A stretch of 64,000 nt of DNA from Verpa conica. Its lineage: Eukaryota; Ascomycota; Pezizomycetes; Pezizales; Morchellaceae. The position numbers were made by a program, and so were the translations under genes. Below are positions 1 through 11,749 of this stretch, piece by piece (the first letter of the stretch is position 1; each line of letters begins with the position of its first letter). The notes under the pieces were generated by a model. It did no database searches and was not told where the DNA came from. It saw only the letters and a list, made by a program, of their open reading frames with translations. The stretch is from contig JAUFSD010000001.1 in NCBI GenBank assembly GCA_033030425.1, forward strand, positions 124,001 through 188,000. Direction: 5' to 3'.

Positions 1-759
1 AGAAAGTCAAGAGTGGGAAATGTTCTGTTTGCAGGCATTTCTGGAGAATAGAAAGCTTTTCCTCTTACTTGGATCGAGCTTAGCTGACTGAGGATGGTGG
101 GCCAGTAACACCCGCTTGGCCGGCTCTCAGGGGGCCACTTGGGATTCTGATAAACCGGTAGATATGCTGCATAGGGTACATGTAGCTTAGCTGTCCAATC
201 TCTGGGCATGCAACATGGGAAATGCGAAATGCAAGAAAGAGAAAGAAAAAAAACAATGGAAATTGGCAGAGGCTCTTCAGACTCCTTCCATATTCTTCTG
301 GCCAACTGCCTGTTGGGGCTGTCTCGTTGTTAATAACCCCTCTGTGCATAGGTTGTGAACAGCGGTGGGGAGACAGCCAGGCCAGGCCAGTTGCAACGAC
401 ACTCCTTTTTTGCCCCATCCTTAATTTTCTGCCGCGTCCTCCACCGTACGTTAGAACATCATCACCACTCCCTATCCCTCGCCGGACCCTAGCGAATTCA
501 CCACGCCAGAGGGAAGAATCCGCTCTCCCCCCCCCACTCCCCTCCCCTTCCCATATCCATCCCCCCCCATCTCAATCCATTGATCCGGGACTGTGTTTTC
601 TCGATATCTTATCTCTATTCTTCCAGTCCTTCGTTTCTGGTACTTTCTCTCTCTTCCTTCGTTCCGGGGAACCTTTTATTTCCATTTTAAAACATTTCTC
701 TTCCTTATCCCGGAGAGACACTTTCTACAAATACTATTTTGCTTCGTTTGAAGTGAAGA
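1..759. other. 5' leader / intergenic region upstream of ANP1-like gene
   Basis: No convincing gene is seen. Positions 400-720 are strongly pyrimidine-rich (repeated CCCTCCCC and TCTTCC blocks), which is typical of fungal core promoters and 5' leaders, and lead directly into the ATG at 760. A long open frame on the plus strand across 222-1007 has no family signature and overlaps the first ANP1 exon in another frame, so it is treated as chance. Confidence 0.5.
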
Positions 760-2429
<1,670 letters not shown>

Positions 2430-3333
2430 GCACAAAGCTGAGATAAAGTGACAAAAGCAGGAAGGAATTGGGCAAAAATATAATATAGAAGAAATGTACG
2501 CAAGGAACGATTATATAAAGGGATAGTGGAGAGGGGGACTGTGGATGGAGTATTGGAATTATTCACCCGTGGTGGGAAGGAAACTAGGAACTTGGTGGAG
2601 CGGAGGGATAGACTAGCTCCTCTTCCTTCTCCTCACCCTGTTCATCCTATGGACTGTTTTCTTTCTACTTTTTTTTTTTAATGATGGATGCGCAAACTAG
2701 ATTTGTTGTTGCTTGTTTACTATTCTTTTCTCTTCTGGTCGGGGGCGAGGGCGGGGAATAGGGTTGGCATGGTGATGGGATGGAAGGCCGGGCGGAGTGG
2801 GAAAGGTATTATTCGTATTAGTATGGATAGGGTTTTGTTGGTCTTTTTTTACTGTTTTCATTGCTGGTCGGTTTTCCATTCGCCTGGCGTGGGGGTCTTT
2901 TTTTATAACTCTTTCTATTCATATTCATGTTTTAAAATTTTCATGTCATTTTATATTTTCTTTCTTCCCCTGTTTGTAGGAATTCGACCAGTGAGCATTG
3001 TGTAGTGAGTCGATTGCTATAGTAGTAGTATCCCTATCTCTGTTCTTTTTTTTTGAAGTCATGCAAGTGTATTTATCTTGTATCTATGTGGCTTCATATC
3101 CTTTCTTTTGTTGGGGGGTAGGTTGGTAGGGAACATGGAAAGGCAAAAAATAAATCATTATTCTAAAATTCACTACGTAAACATATCAAACTAGAATATC
3201 ACTTTTTTCTTTCAGATTAAATATAGTACAAACTATAGTAAACAACTTCCTCCACCCTATCCTACTGTATATGTATCATTACTTTTTTTTTTAAAAAAGA
3301 AAAAAGTAAATCATACATAATCACTCGTAATAC
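2430..3333. other. convergent 3' spacer
   Basis: This is the spacer between the convergent 3' ends of the ANP1-like and SPF45-like genes. It holds T-rich tracts and short low-complexity runs consistent with 3' UTRs and polyadenylation regions. No supported coding sequence was seen. Confidence 0.5.
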
Positions 3334-5218
3334 TTACGAGAAATCCCTATTCTCAAACTTTTCCCTATCAAAGAACCTTGCACCGATGGTATTACCATTA
3401 AAAAGTCTACCTTCTAGTGCATTCACCGCCTATTGCCCCATATTAGTATATATCAAGAGAAAGAGAAAGAGAGGAGAGGGGGGGGGAAACATACCCTCAA
3501 CGCACTCAACTGACTCGTAAACTGAACAAACACTCTACTAACACCAGCAGCACCAGCAGCAGAACGTCCCCAATCCACCAAAACCCTCTCCACAGTACCA
3601 TACTTTGTCTGACATTCTTCTCCAATCTCCTGAAGTAAGACTGCTTCGTCCTCGTTTTCCAGACCGTCCACCATGGCACGCAAGACGATGACTTCGCTCA
3701 TTTTGCCGAATTTGCCTTCTTCTGCTTCTCCGGAGCGCTTGTTCTTGTCTATTATTTTGCCGCGGCCGACTTGGTCTTTGGCTTTGGAGGCGGCGACCAT
3801 GCGGAGGGGTTGGACGATGCCGGATGAGTCGGCACCTAGACCTGTGCCGGAGGTCCATCCGTATTTGGACATCAGGCGGGCTGCGAAGCCGGCTTGACCG
3901 GGGCGGAGGGAGCGTTCTTCTTGCTCTTCAGTGGTTGGTTCGGGGGTGGGTGGTTGTTGGGGTGGTGGTGGGGGTTGGTCTGTTTGTGCTGATGGGAGGG
4001 AGTAGCGGACTGGAGCACGGGATATTGTGGCTGCTGGGGGAGGTGGTGGTGGCGGCGGTGGGGTAGGTGATGGGTGATGCTGCTGTGGTGGAGGGTAGAA
4101 GGTTGGTGCTGGGGGAGGAGGTATAGGCTGAGCAGCGGCAGATGCGTAGCCTGCTTGTCCAATCTGCGACATACGGATGCGACGTGCGTAGGCGTCTTCG
4201 CCGGATGCGTCGTCTGGAACTTCTGCAGGAGGCGGTGGAGGTGGAGGTGGGGCTTCTGACTGCTGGGGCGGTGGTGCGAATGAGTATTTCGACGGAGGAG
4301 CAAAGCGGTCTGTATGTCATTAGTATATGTCTTTTCTACCCCACAAAGAATAACTTACTAGCAATACCAGCTTTGTATCCCTCATCATCCTCACTATCGT
4401 AACTCTCATCTCTCCCTCCTCTCCTCCGTCTCCCGTATACCCTTTCCCGCCAATCCTCCATCTCGCGTATCTTCTCGTCTCCCTCACGGTACTCCTCGTA
4501 GCTGTTTGGTCGACTAGGGTCGTACACGTCGTCCCAGTTTGTGGGAGGTGGGGGCGTATCCTTGTTCTTCTTTCTACGCTTCTTCCCGCCCCGGGCAGAG
4601 CCGTGCTGCTTTGACGAGTAAAAGCCATTCACGTCTTCATCGCCATCACCGGTCCAGTCCTCGAGTGTCGTTTTAACTATGGGCCGCGCAGGACCTGGAG
4701 CTGGCGCTGCCCCTTCCGTAGCGCCCGTTGTTGCGGCAGCGGCGGCGCCTGCTGTTGTTGCTGCAGCTGCAGCAGCGCCGAGTCCCCCGATTGGCTTCAT
4801 GGCGATCTTTGGCTTTGCATTCTTTGCGTTCAATTGCGGTCGCTTTGTGATTGTGGGTTGGAATCGTAGAGCAGCTGTGGGGTATGACGGAAAGCGCGAC
4901 GAAGAAGAAGGAGGAGCGCAAAAAACGCGTGAGCATTCAGTCGTCTTCAAAAAAAAAACAAAGAAACAAAGAAAAGGGCAATGAAGTAAATCATTTCGAC
5001 GAGGGGAAATATCCGCGGCGGAAAATACCAGCATTGAGCTTTTTCTGGGCGGAAGAAGCGGTCGCGGGGGATGAGTCCGCCGCGATGGGGGTCTTGTCAG
5101 TGGTAGAGGAAGAGGCGGCGGTGAAGACCACGGGAGCGCGGGAGATTGACGCGGAGGTTGAAGAGGAGGGCTCGAGGAGGTTAGCATAGAGGCCGGAGCG
5201 AGCGGGAGGGTCAGGCAT
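3334..5218 (-). CDS. SPF45/RBM17-like splicing factor (G-patch plus UHM)
   Basis: Predicted 538 aa in four exons on the minus strand: 5218-5029, 4874-4359, 4309-3495, 3429-3334; frames join exactly. The N-terminus MPDPPARSGLYANLLEPSS and the block LRFQPTITKRPQ are characteristic of SPF45. They are followed by Ala- and Pro-rich linkers, an acidic/Arg-rich stretch, and the conserved DASGEDAYARRIRMSQ segment (about residues 265-285). A G-patch (FAARLMSKYGWTSGTGLG) lies at about 376-415 and a C-terminal UHM-type RRM at about 440-535, ending with the UHM signature ARFFDREKF. SPF45 acts in the spliceosome in 3' splice-site choice; UHMs bind ULM peptides of SF1, U2AF65 and SF3B1. Poly-Pro runs make it longer than animal SPF45 (about 400 aa). 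It shares a 317-bp divergent promoter with the YCII gene. Confidence 0.92.
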
Positions 5219-5535
5219 GATGATAGATGGCGATGATGGCGATGAGGAAGAGTTTGATAAGTGGAGAGACACTGACAGAAGCAAGAAAGGCTGAAGAGTT
5301 GTGAATGTTTCCATCGTGGATTGTGACGTCCTGTGATCCTGTTACCCGGCTGCGGGATGTGCTGTTACCCGGCTCTATTGTGGTGCTCCTGTACCCTAGC
5401 AGATGGAATCCCCCTCCCCTCCAAGCATCCCCCCCGGAGTTCTCAATGCTTTTAAAACCCCACCTTCTCCCCCGCATTTCCCTCTACATCAATCCCCGCA
5501 TTCACAACTCTGTACCCTCAATCCTCAAAGCTACA
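5219..5535. promoter_or_regulatory. divergent promoter between SPF45-like and YCII genes
   Basis: These 317 bp separate two divergent start codons (5218 minus, 5536 plus). The interval contains CT-rich leader sequence on the plus-gene side (CCCCTCCCC, TCTCCCCCGC) and an imperfect direct repeat GTTACCCGGCT at about 5340 and 5364. No TATA-like element is clear. Confidence 0.55.
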
Positions 5536-6161
5536 ATGTCTACTGCCCCCGTAAAGCACGAATGGCTATGCATCATGCCTGACCAAGCTGATGCTATGGA
5601 GCGGAGACTCAAAGTCCGCCCGTAATCCCCCCTTCATCTTATATTATTATTATTTATTTCCTACAGTTAACTAAGATTTTAATAGAAAACATTTCGAGGG
5701 CCTCAAAGCACTCATTGATGACGGCTTCCTCAACTTCGGAGGTATTTGATCCTAGAAGCAACCTAGAGAAGGGTTGTGGGTTATATCATAGCTCACTTCT
5801 GCACCCAGGCGCATACCTCAACGAGCCAGAGGAAACCGGCAAGCCATTGGCATTCCGTGGCAGCGTCTTGACATGTATTGCAGAGTCAAAAGAGGCTGTG
5901 ATCGAAGTGTTGAAAAAGGACCCATATACTGTCGGTGAAGTGTGGGATTGGAATAAGGTACGTTGACGTAACCAGATCCCCCCCCACTAACTATATTCAA
6001 ACTAACAAGGAATCCCGGTGGGGGGATATGAAGGTTGAGATCTATCCGGTGAGTAGAATTAATCCTGGCTAAATTCAAACAGTTAGTGAGGATTCGTAAG
6101 CTAACCGGGGGGGGTTCTTACGCAGTTTAAATGTGCGATTAGGCAGCCTTTAGAAAAGTAG
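5536..6161 (+). CDS. YCII-domain protein
   Basis: Predicted 113 aa in five exons: 5536-5621, 5686-5741, 5809-5957, 6034-6048, 6126-6161. The protein starts MSTAPVKHEWLCIMPDQ and ends VEIYPFKCAIRQPLEK, which matches the compact ferredoxin-like YCII fold (about 90-100 aa) of small fungal YciI-like proteins. The middle carries GKPLAFRGSVLTCIAESKEA, a typical beta-hairpin/helix, and KKDPYTVGEVW. Biochemical function is unknown for most fungal members; bacterial YciI relatives have a proposed hydrolase or muconolactone isomerase-like fold. Exon 4 is only 15 nt (VEIYP), accepted because it restores both frame and the conserved C-terminal motif. Good splice signals flank each exon. Confidence 0.85.
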
Positions 6162-7477
6162 TTTCTTTCTCTTACGGATGCATGTCTACCTATCTAGTAT
6201 CTAGAGTAGGTTACAATACATAGTACAATACCCACAATCTGAATAAATAAACAAATAAATAAATAAAAAGCACTTGGTGTAGTTCCACCTAGAGTACTCT
6301 GCATCTAAGGAAACCATGTGATACCACTAACGGTAGTAGTACAGCCTCGTATCCAACGCCTTCTCCACGTAAATCCCGCAACGACGAATACACCTTATTT
6401 CTCTAGAGTAGTCCGCCTTACCCGCCAAGGAGAAACCCCCACACCCACACACGCCCGGGTCATTCTCCGGCCGAGTGATGATCTATGCTTAACCAACCTG
6501 CAGCAGGGATAGTCTTAGCCCCCCTCCAAGACTAGCCAAAGTACCGGGTTATTAGGAACTAGCTGCATCATCTAGGGTTATGCACTGCCCGGAGAAAGAA
6601 GTGGGGGAAGAGTGGATTATATATAGTCTCTAACTAACTATGGGTAAGCATACAAATAAAAAGCTTACCCATCCCCCCCCGCTTAAGTCTCGAAACAGTA
6701 TAATAATCCCCCACGGAAGTTAGTAACACAGCGTTGCGAATCGTGGCTAGTAATGCTCTGATCAGGGTTTGTTAGTCTTATCTCTCATTCTCTTGCGAAT
6801 GTCCCATCGGTATCTGGCGGGATGAGGTGAGAGGCGGGGTTAGTGCCGTTAGTAAGTGGGTGGTACGGGTGTGGCTATGACTTTTAGGATAGGTAGATAG
6901 TATACTTACGGAAGGTAGTAGTATAGTACGTGCGGGGATTGGAAGTTACATTATTTTATGTGTACTTAGTTGGTTTGAGGGGTTCAAAGGCGTGCTCAAG
7001 TTCATAGAATAGGTAGGTGGGTTTTTATTAGGTAAGTTACATGGCTTAAATAAATTTAGTAATGACGAGAACCTATTTTTTGTAAAGCTTTACTAGCAAG
7101 TAGAACACAATTATGATGAATCAAGTTTTCGCATTTACCAGTATATTATATTCACAAACCATCACTCGATGCCAATATCAATAAACCCTAGTTTTCTTAC
7201 CGCTGTCTCTACGTTGAACCCAAAAAGTGATAAGTAATCTATAACACATATAAGGCGCACACCTCTATCATAGCGCGCTCCCAGGTTATCACAGATTTAT
7301 TTCTACTACTACCAGACTCGGTAGAAAATAACCTCTCTTGCAATATCTATATTAACCACCAAGGCTTAGGGACAGCCACAAAGCTTCGCCCACTGACAAA
7401 GCTATACTAAGCTCCGAAAGCAGACTTAATGTCTACAACTCCCAAATTAGTCTAAATGCTTACATACAAGCCCGTAT
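6162..7477. other. intergenic, no gene recognised
   Basis: 1.3 kb between the YCII gene and the proteasome-subunit gene. It is AT-rich with scattered GTAGT/TAGGTAG-like low-complexity repeats and a short (AAAT)n tract near 6245. No frame shows a recognisable domain. Confidence 0.5.
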
Positions 7478-8443
7478 TCACCGCTCTCTCAGACCATCCC
7501 ATTTAATATCACTCAGAATCTTCTTAATCTCCCGAATAGTTAACTTCCTGAACCCGTCTACACCCGCAACACCCACCTCAACCTCGCCACTGTCCAACGT
7601 AGTACCCAGCACCGAATTCAAAGCCATTATTCCCATTTTTGCAACCACCTTCCAGTTCCCAGAGGCACAGCCCCGATCCTTAAGCTTCCTCTCAAGATAA
7701 TTAAGAGCCTGCCGCTCTTTAGGTCCCGATGCAACAGCCTTGTACTCTGCATACTCTGCAGCTGGGTTAATCTTAAAGATCTGAGGTCCGGACTCGTCAT
7801 CTACAGAGATGAAGGTCATGGCTATACCAAGTGGGCGCATATATGCCTAAGCCTTACTTCAGCATTACTTCAAGATCGCCAGGAGAGTAGGGGGGGTGAC
7901 CTACACGTTGGGTATATACTTGGTTGATATTGGCCAGTCTCTTCGACAAAACATCACACGGTACCTCATATCCATATGATTTTCGGAATTCGGCAGCCTC
8001 GCTACGAGCACGAGTGACAGCGGCACGTGCATCGGGCACAGAACCTGCCATGACGCAGCCGATTGACGGTGATATCTGAAAGATGTGGGTTACAGAGAGC
8101 GGATCAACAAGATTATCCTATTATTATACCAAGATTGTTAGTCTTTTTTTATTTTATTTTGATGGTGAGGCTGTAAATGATATACAGAGATATTCTTGTG
8201 CGAGACGATAACAGCGCATTCTTTGCCACGGATCCCGATAGAATCAACATGAGCTGCTGTGATTGCCTTTGAAGCGTAATCTAGTGATCTATCAGTTACT
8301 TCTTGATCGAGCTACCATTGCAGCAGATCCAAGAGAAGATAGTTACCAACTTGAAATAATCTTCCTTCGGGTGAGAAGATGGTGATGTATCTGTCTGTGT
8401 AATTCAGGTTTCCTGTTCTCTTATGTTCAGCTGCCGATCTCAT
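7478..8443 (-). CDS. SCL1: 20S proteasome alpha-1 subunit (Scl1/PSMA6-like), divergent copy
   Basis: Predicted 257 aa in four exons on the minus strand: 8443-8347, 8280-8186, 8117-7905, 7846-7478; frames join exactly. The alpha-subunit N-terminal signature [17 protein letters not shown] is present. So are the alpha-1-specific blocks [58 protein letters not shown] and [12 protein letters not shown]. Alpha subunits form the outer rings of the 20S core and are not catalytic. Several normally invariant positions differ: VDYASKA where VEYAFKA is usual, and [12 protein letters not shown] where CDPAGYYVGYKA is usual. This suggests relaxed constraint or a second paralogue. An alternative start is ATG at 8480 (MS, then an intron from 8473 with acceptor just before the DRYIT segment), giving a shorter N-terminus. 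Confidence 0.88.
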
Positions 8444-10888
8444 CTCAAAGCACAGATCGCAACGTCAACGGACCTGACATCTTGATGGCCTGAAAGCAAG
8501 AGGCGGGTAGGCAATAATAGTGCTATTATGAAACTACCTCTAGATGTGGGGAACCCTGGATGTGTTTCAGAAAGCTTGATGTCAAGAGTGATGATCAGGG
8601 CTTTTGTTTAAGGCTCATGGGACGTCACTCGTTACTACATGTAAACGACACTAGTATAGAATACATATACCTTCTCATTCATACAGTAACTCATACATTT
8701 AAATCACTAATCGTGCTTTGTGAGCTCTTGCTAACCTAAGTCCTAAATTCTATACATCACTTTAGCTGTACATACAAATGTCTATCCTGCACAGCAATAC
8801 ATCTAAATCCCAAAGGGTGATTATCACCGCTATTAAGTAGATGCAATATAAGGTCTCTTAGTTGAATAAATATAGACTAGATATAGCTAGAGTGAGTCTC
8901 ATGACCCAGAGGACCTACATATTCTCAACTTGCCCACAGAAAATTATGGTCCAGACTCCGGACGATACTGAAAGATAGAGAGGACCATTACATGTATGGC
9001 GCGCCGTGCCCCAGATTTCCGTGATAACGGAGACGATCTCAACAAAAATGATATCATGTTTCATGATTACAACTATTCCCGAGCAGAGGAGAAACGCGCG
9101 CATCACCAAGATCTGGAGAAAAAAATAATACCCAGATTTATCTTTTCTTTTCCTTGACAGGTTAAGCCACGCACCTGAGTATGATGCGGACCGTGTGCAC
9201 GCATCATCGCCGACCTGGAAACTTCTTGAGATTTCCACACTTGCTGATACCTTAGTTGCGTGCACCGAGGTACACCTGTTGGAACCTTAACCCTACCTTT
9301 GCAGTTTTGGGGGGAGAGTGTGTTCTTTTTTGTGGGGTAAAATATTGACACATCATGAAAAAGTCTAGTACAGAATGGGGGAATTGTGCAGGTACAGGCC
9401 AGCTAGCAGTTGAGCGTTTTTTCTCTCGATATCGACGGCTAGAGTAGGTGTTGATACATCCTTGTTGATGCAAGTTATCGAAGAAAGATACCGAGATCGC
9501 TGGCCCTGGGAAAACCGCCCAGCCCCGCTGGGGGGGACAGCCAGCCTCGCCTGAAATGTTGTATGCCTTTTGCCAAAGGATCTCCAACGAGGCTACAAAC
9601 CGCCTGCTGTGCATCATCACTGGGTCATGATACAATACTGGAAGGTTCTCTGGATCTGCGGGGAGCCTCCCAAAAAAACCCCGAGGACCTTCTGTTGAGG
9701 CTCTGTATGACACTTCAGGGTTAGGGCTCGAATTTGCATTGACGCTCGCCATCTTCGTCTCACCTCATCTTAACATATCAATCTCGGCGCACAGAAGGGC
9801 AGAGCCTACAACGTCAGCAAGCCAGGGCTCAAGAGGCTCTAAAGCTCTGTTCTCCCCCAAGCGGCTGTTGGCATACTCTACCGAATACGACGCCTTGGAG
9901 TGCGAACTCTACTGAGCTTGCTTATCGATGCAAGCCGCAAAGACGTGGTTTCGTGCGCAGGAGCCGGCTCTTTTTACCTTCCGCCAGAACCTAGGAATTA
10001 GTTATGATACGACCGCGTTGTATTAGGGGTTTTGAGGAATCATCGCGTGGGCAGTGCGTTGGATGGAACACTAATTTGAAGATTGCTCTAGATGCGAGAA
10101 CTTCTTTTCGGGAATAGGGGGGGAAGGCAGCAAGCGAGCCGTGGGTACAGGCCCACCACAAAGTCGGCCCCGAGTCATGCGGGCCGTTGGGTTCAGAATG
10201 CTTATGCTGTTGCTGAGAGGCCTCGGGACTGCCGTGGGGGCATTGGAAGGGTTTCGGAGATAGATCCTGCAGGCAACAAGGGGAACCAGGTTTAAAACGG
10301 AAGAGTGCTAGGCAATGGACAACGCAGTGGGGTTGTCACTATCACGAGGACTCAACGGCATATGCATGGTCTGGACAACAGCTTTCGCGCCGACACATAA
10401 ACCTCTTCATCAACTGAACCTGTAATCTCTGAAGGGCATTGGAGGGCGGGTGTCGTCGGCTAACGATACCCCGGAATAGTTCGAGATAGGGTCTGCAGTG
10501 CGGAGAACTCCGCAGGAAGTGATTTTGCTGGTACATAGATCGTCTGATGGGCATTAAGGGAAAGTGTCTTAACGCTCGAAGTGATGCAAATGCGATGCTC
10601 ATCAGCTTACCAGTGTTCAACTTAATGAAACGTTTGTTCTATGCATACCGTCCCGCGGAATAGGAACTTCTGCACGGAATAGAAGTGCATTCAGTGAAGT
10701 CGAAGTTAGCAATTTAAGGGTTAGGCTTTATACAAGGGTTAGGGTTGGAAACTGAGGCTCTTTTGATCATGTCCCAATTAGTCTAGCCTTCGGGTGAACT
10801 TTTTTCTTCAACCTCCAACATCCAACCTCACCGTGCCCTCTCTAGCCACCACCACCCACCCACGTCCCCACATTCAATTCGACTCACA
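8444..10888. other. intergenic region with minor ORFs
   Basis: 2.4 kb between SCL1-like (-) and NHP2 (+). The longest open frame is 9252-9752 on the minus strand (166 codons from an ATG). It has no motif I recognise and no splice continuation I could support, so it is not called a gene. A 92-codon frame at 10342-10620 (-) is likewise unsupported. TTAGGG-type motifs occur near 9720 and 10716-10748. Confidence 0.45.
10716..10748 (+). promoter_or_regulatory. telomere-like GGGTTAGG repeats upstream of NHP2
   Basis: Two copies of AAGGGTTAGG lie at 10716-10725 and 10734-10743, the second extended to AAGGGTTAGGGTTGG, about 140-170 bp before the NHP2 start codon. The reverse complement contains ACCCTAA, the core recognised by TTAGGG-binding Myb factors such as Tbf1 in yeasts. 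Regulatory function here is inferred from position and motif only. Confidence 0.4.
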
Positions 10889-11749
10889 ATGGCCAAAGAC
10901 AGATCAGCATCAAAGGACAAGAAGGATAAAAAGGATAAAAAAGAGAAAAAAGAGAAAAAGTCCAAGGATGTAATTTCTCCCATATCCGACGACAGCACCA
11001 GGATCTCGAAGTCTTCAAAGAAGGAAAAGAAGGAAAAAAAACCCAAACAAGATGATGCTGCCGAGGCTCTTCTCGACGCATTAGTCAAGAATATTGAGGA
11101 GCCCAAGCAGGGTGAGGGTACCAGCCGTGGAACTGTTGCGAGTGCGATCATCTCCGAAGTTACCAGGCTCCAAGGACCACTGAGCGACCTATTGGTACCC
11201 TTCGCAAAGCCCCTCGCAGAGGAGAAACTAAGCAAGAAGGTGCTAAAGACTGTTAAGAAGGGTTAGTTTTCATCCTATGATACCTAATTGATTCAATTGA
11301 TCATGCACTTTTGCTAAAAAAAGAAATTGAGACATACAGCGGCCAAGAACAAGTCTCTCAAGCGTGGTGTTAAGGAAGTCGTCAAAGCCCTCCGAAAGGC
11401 TCCTAGCGGAACCAATGCGGCTGATGCTTCGAGCGGCCTCGTGGTCCTTGCTGCTGACATCTCCCCCATGGATGTCATTTCTCACATCCCGGTCCTGTGC
11501 GAGGACCACAACATACCTTATATTTTCGTCACCTCGAGAGCTGAACTGGGCGCGGCAAGTGCGACAAAGAGGCCCACCAGCGTTGTCATGATTGTTCCTG
11601 GGATTAGTGCTGGGAAGGACAAGAAGAAGAAGAAGAAGAGCAAGGATGGTGAGGATAAGATGGATACCGTCGAAGAGGGCGATGATGGCTTCAGGGAAGC
11701 CTATGATGAGGCTGTGAAGCTGGTTGAGGCTGCTGCAAATGAGGCTTAG
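10889..11749 (+). CDS. NHP2: H/ACA snoRNP protein Nhp2-like (L7Ae family)
   Basis: Predicted 260 aa in two exons, 10889-11261 and 11340-11749; the intron ends with CATACAG. The first about 60 residues are a Lys/Asp/Glu-rich low-complexity tail (repeated DKKDKK and EKKEKK). The L7Ae/Nhp2 core starts at about residue 95 and includes KSLKRGVKEVVKALRK, then SSGLVVLAADISPMDVISHIPVLCED and IPYIFVTSRAELGAA. The last is the RNA-binding loop region of Nhp2/Snu13-type proteins. Nhp2 is a core H/ACA particle subunit that guides rRNA pseudouridylation in the nucleolus. The Lys-rich N-tail, an internal KDKKKKKKSKDG insert and an acidic C-terminal tail make it longer than yeast Nhp2 (156 aa); such extensions are common in filamentous fungi. 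Confidence 0.9.

Noticed and set aside
3872..4320. Several overlapping His/Pro-rich minus-strand and Gly/Val/Trp-rich plus-strand frames
   Set aside because: Shadows of the Pro-rich exon of the SPF45-like gene.
10342..10620. 92-codon minus-strand frame that looked faintly like a LYR-motif protein
   Set aside because: No true LYR motif or downstream helices; no splice extension that completes a domain.
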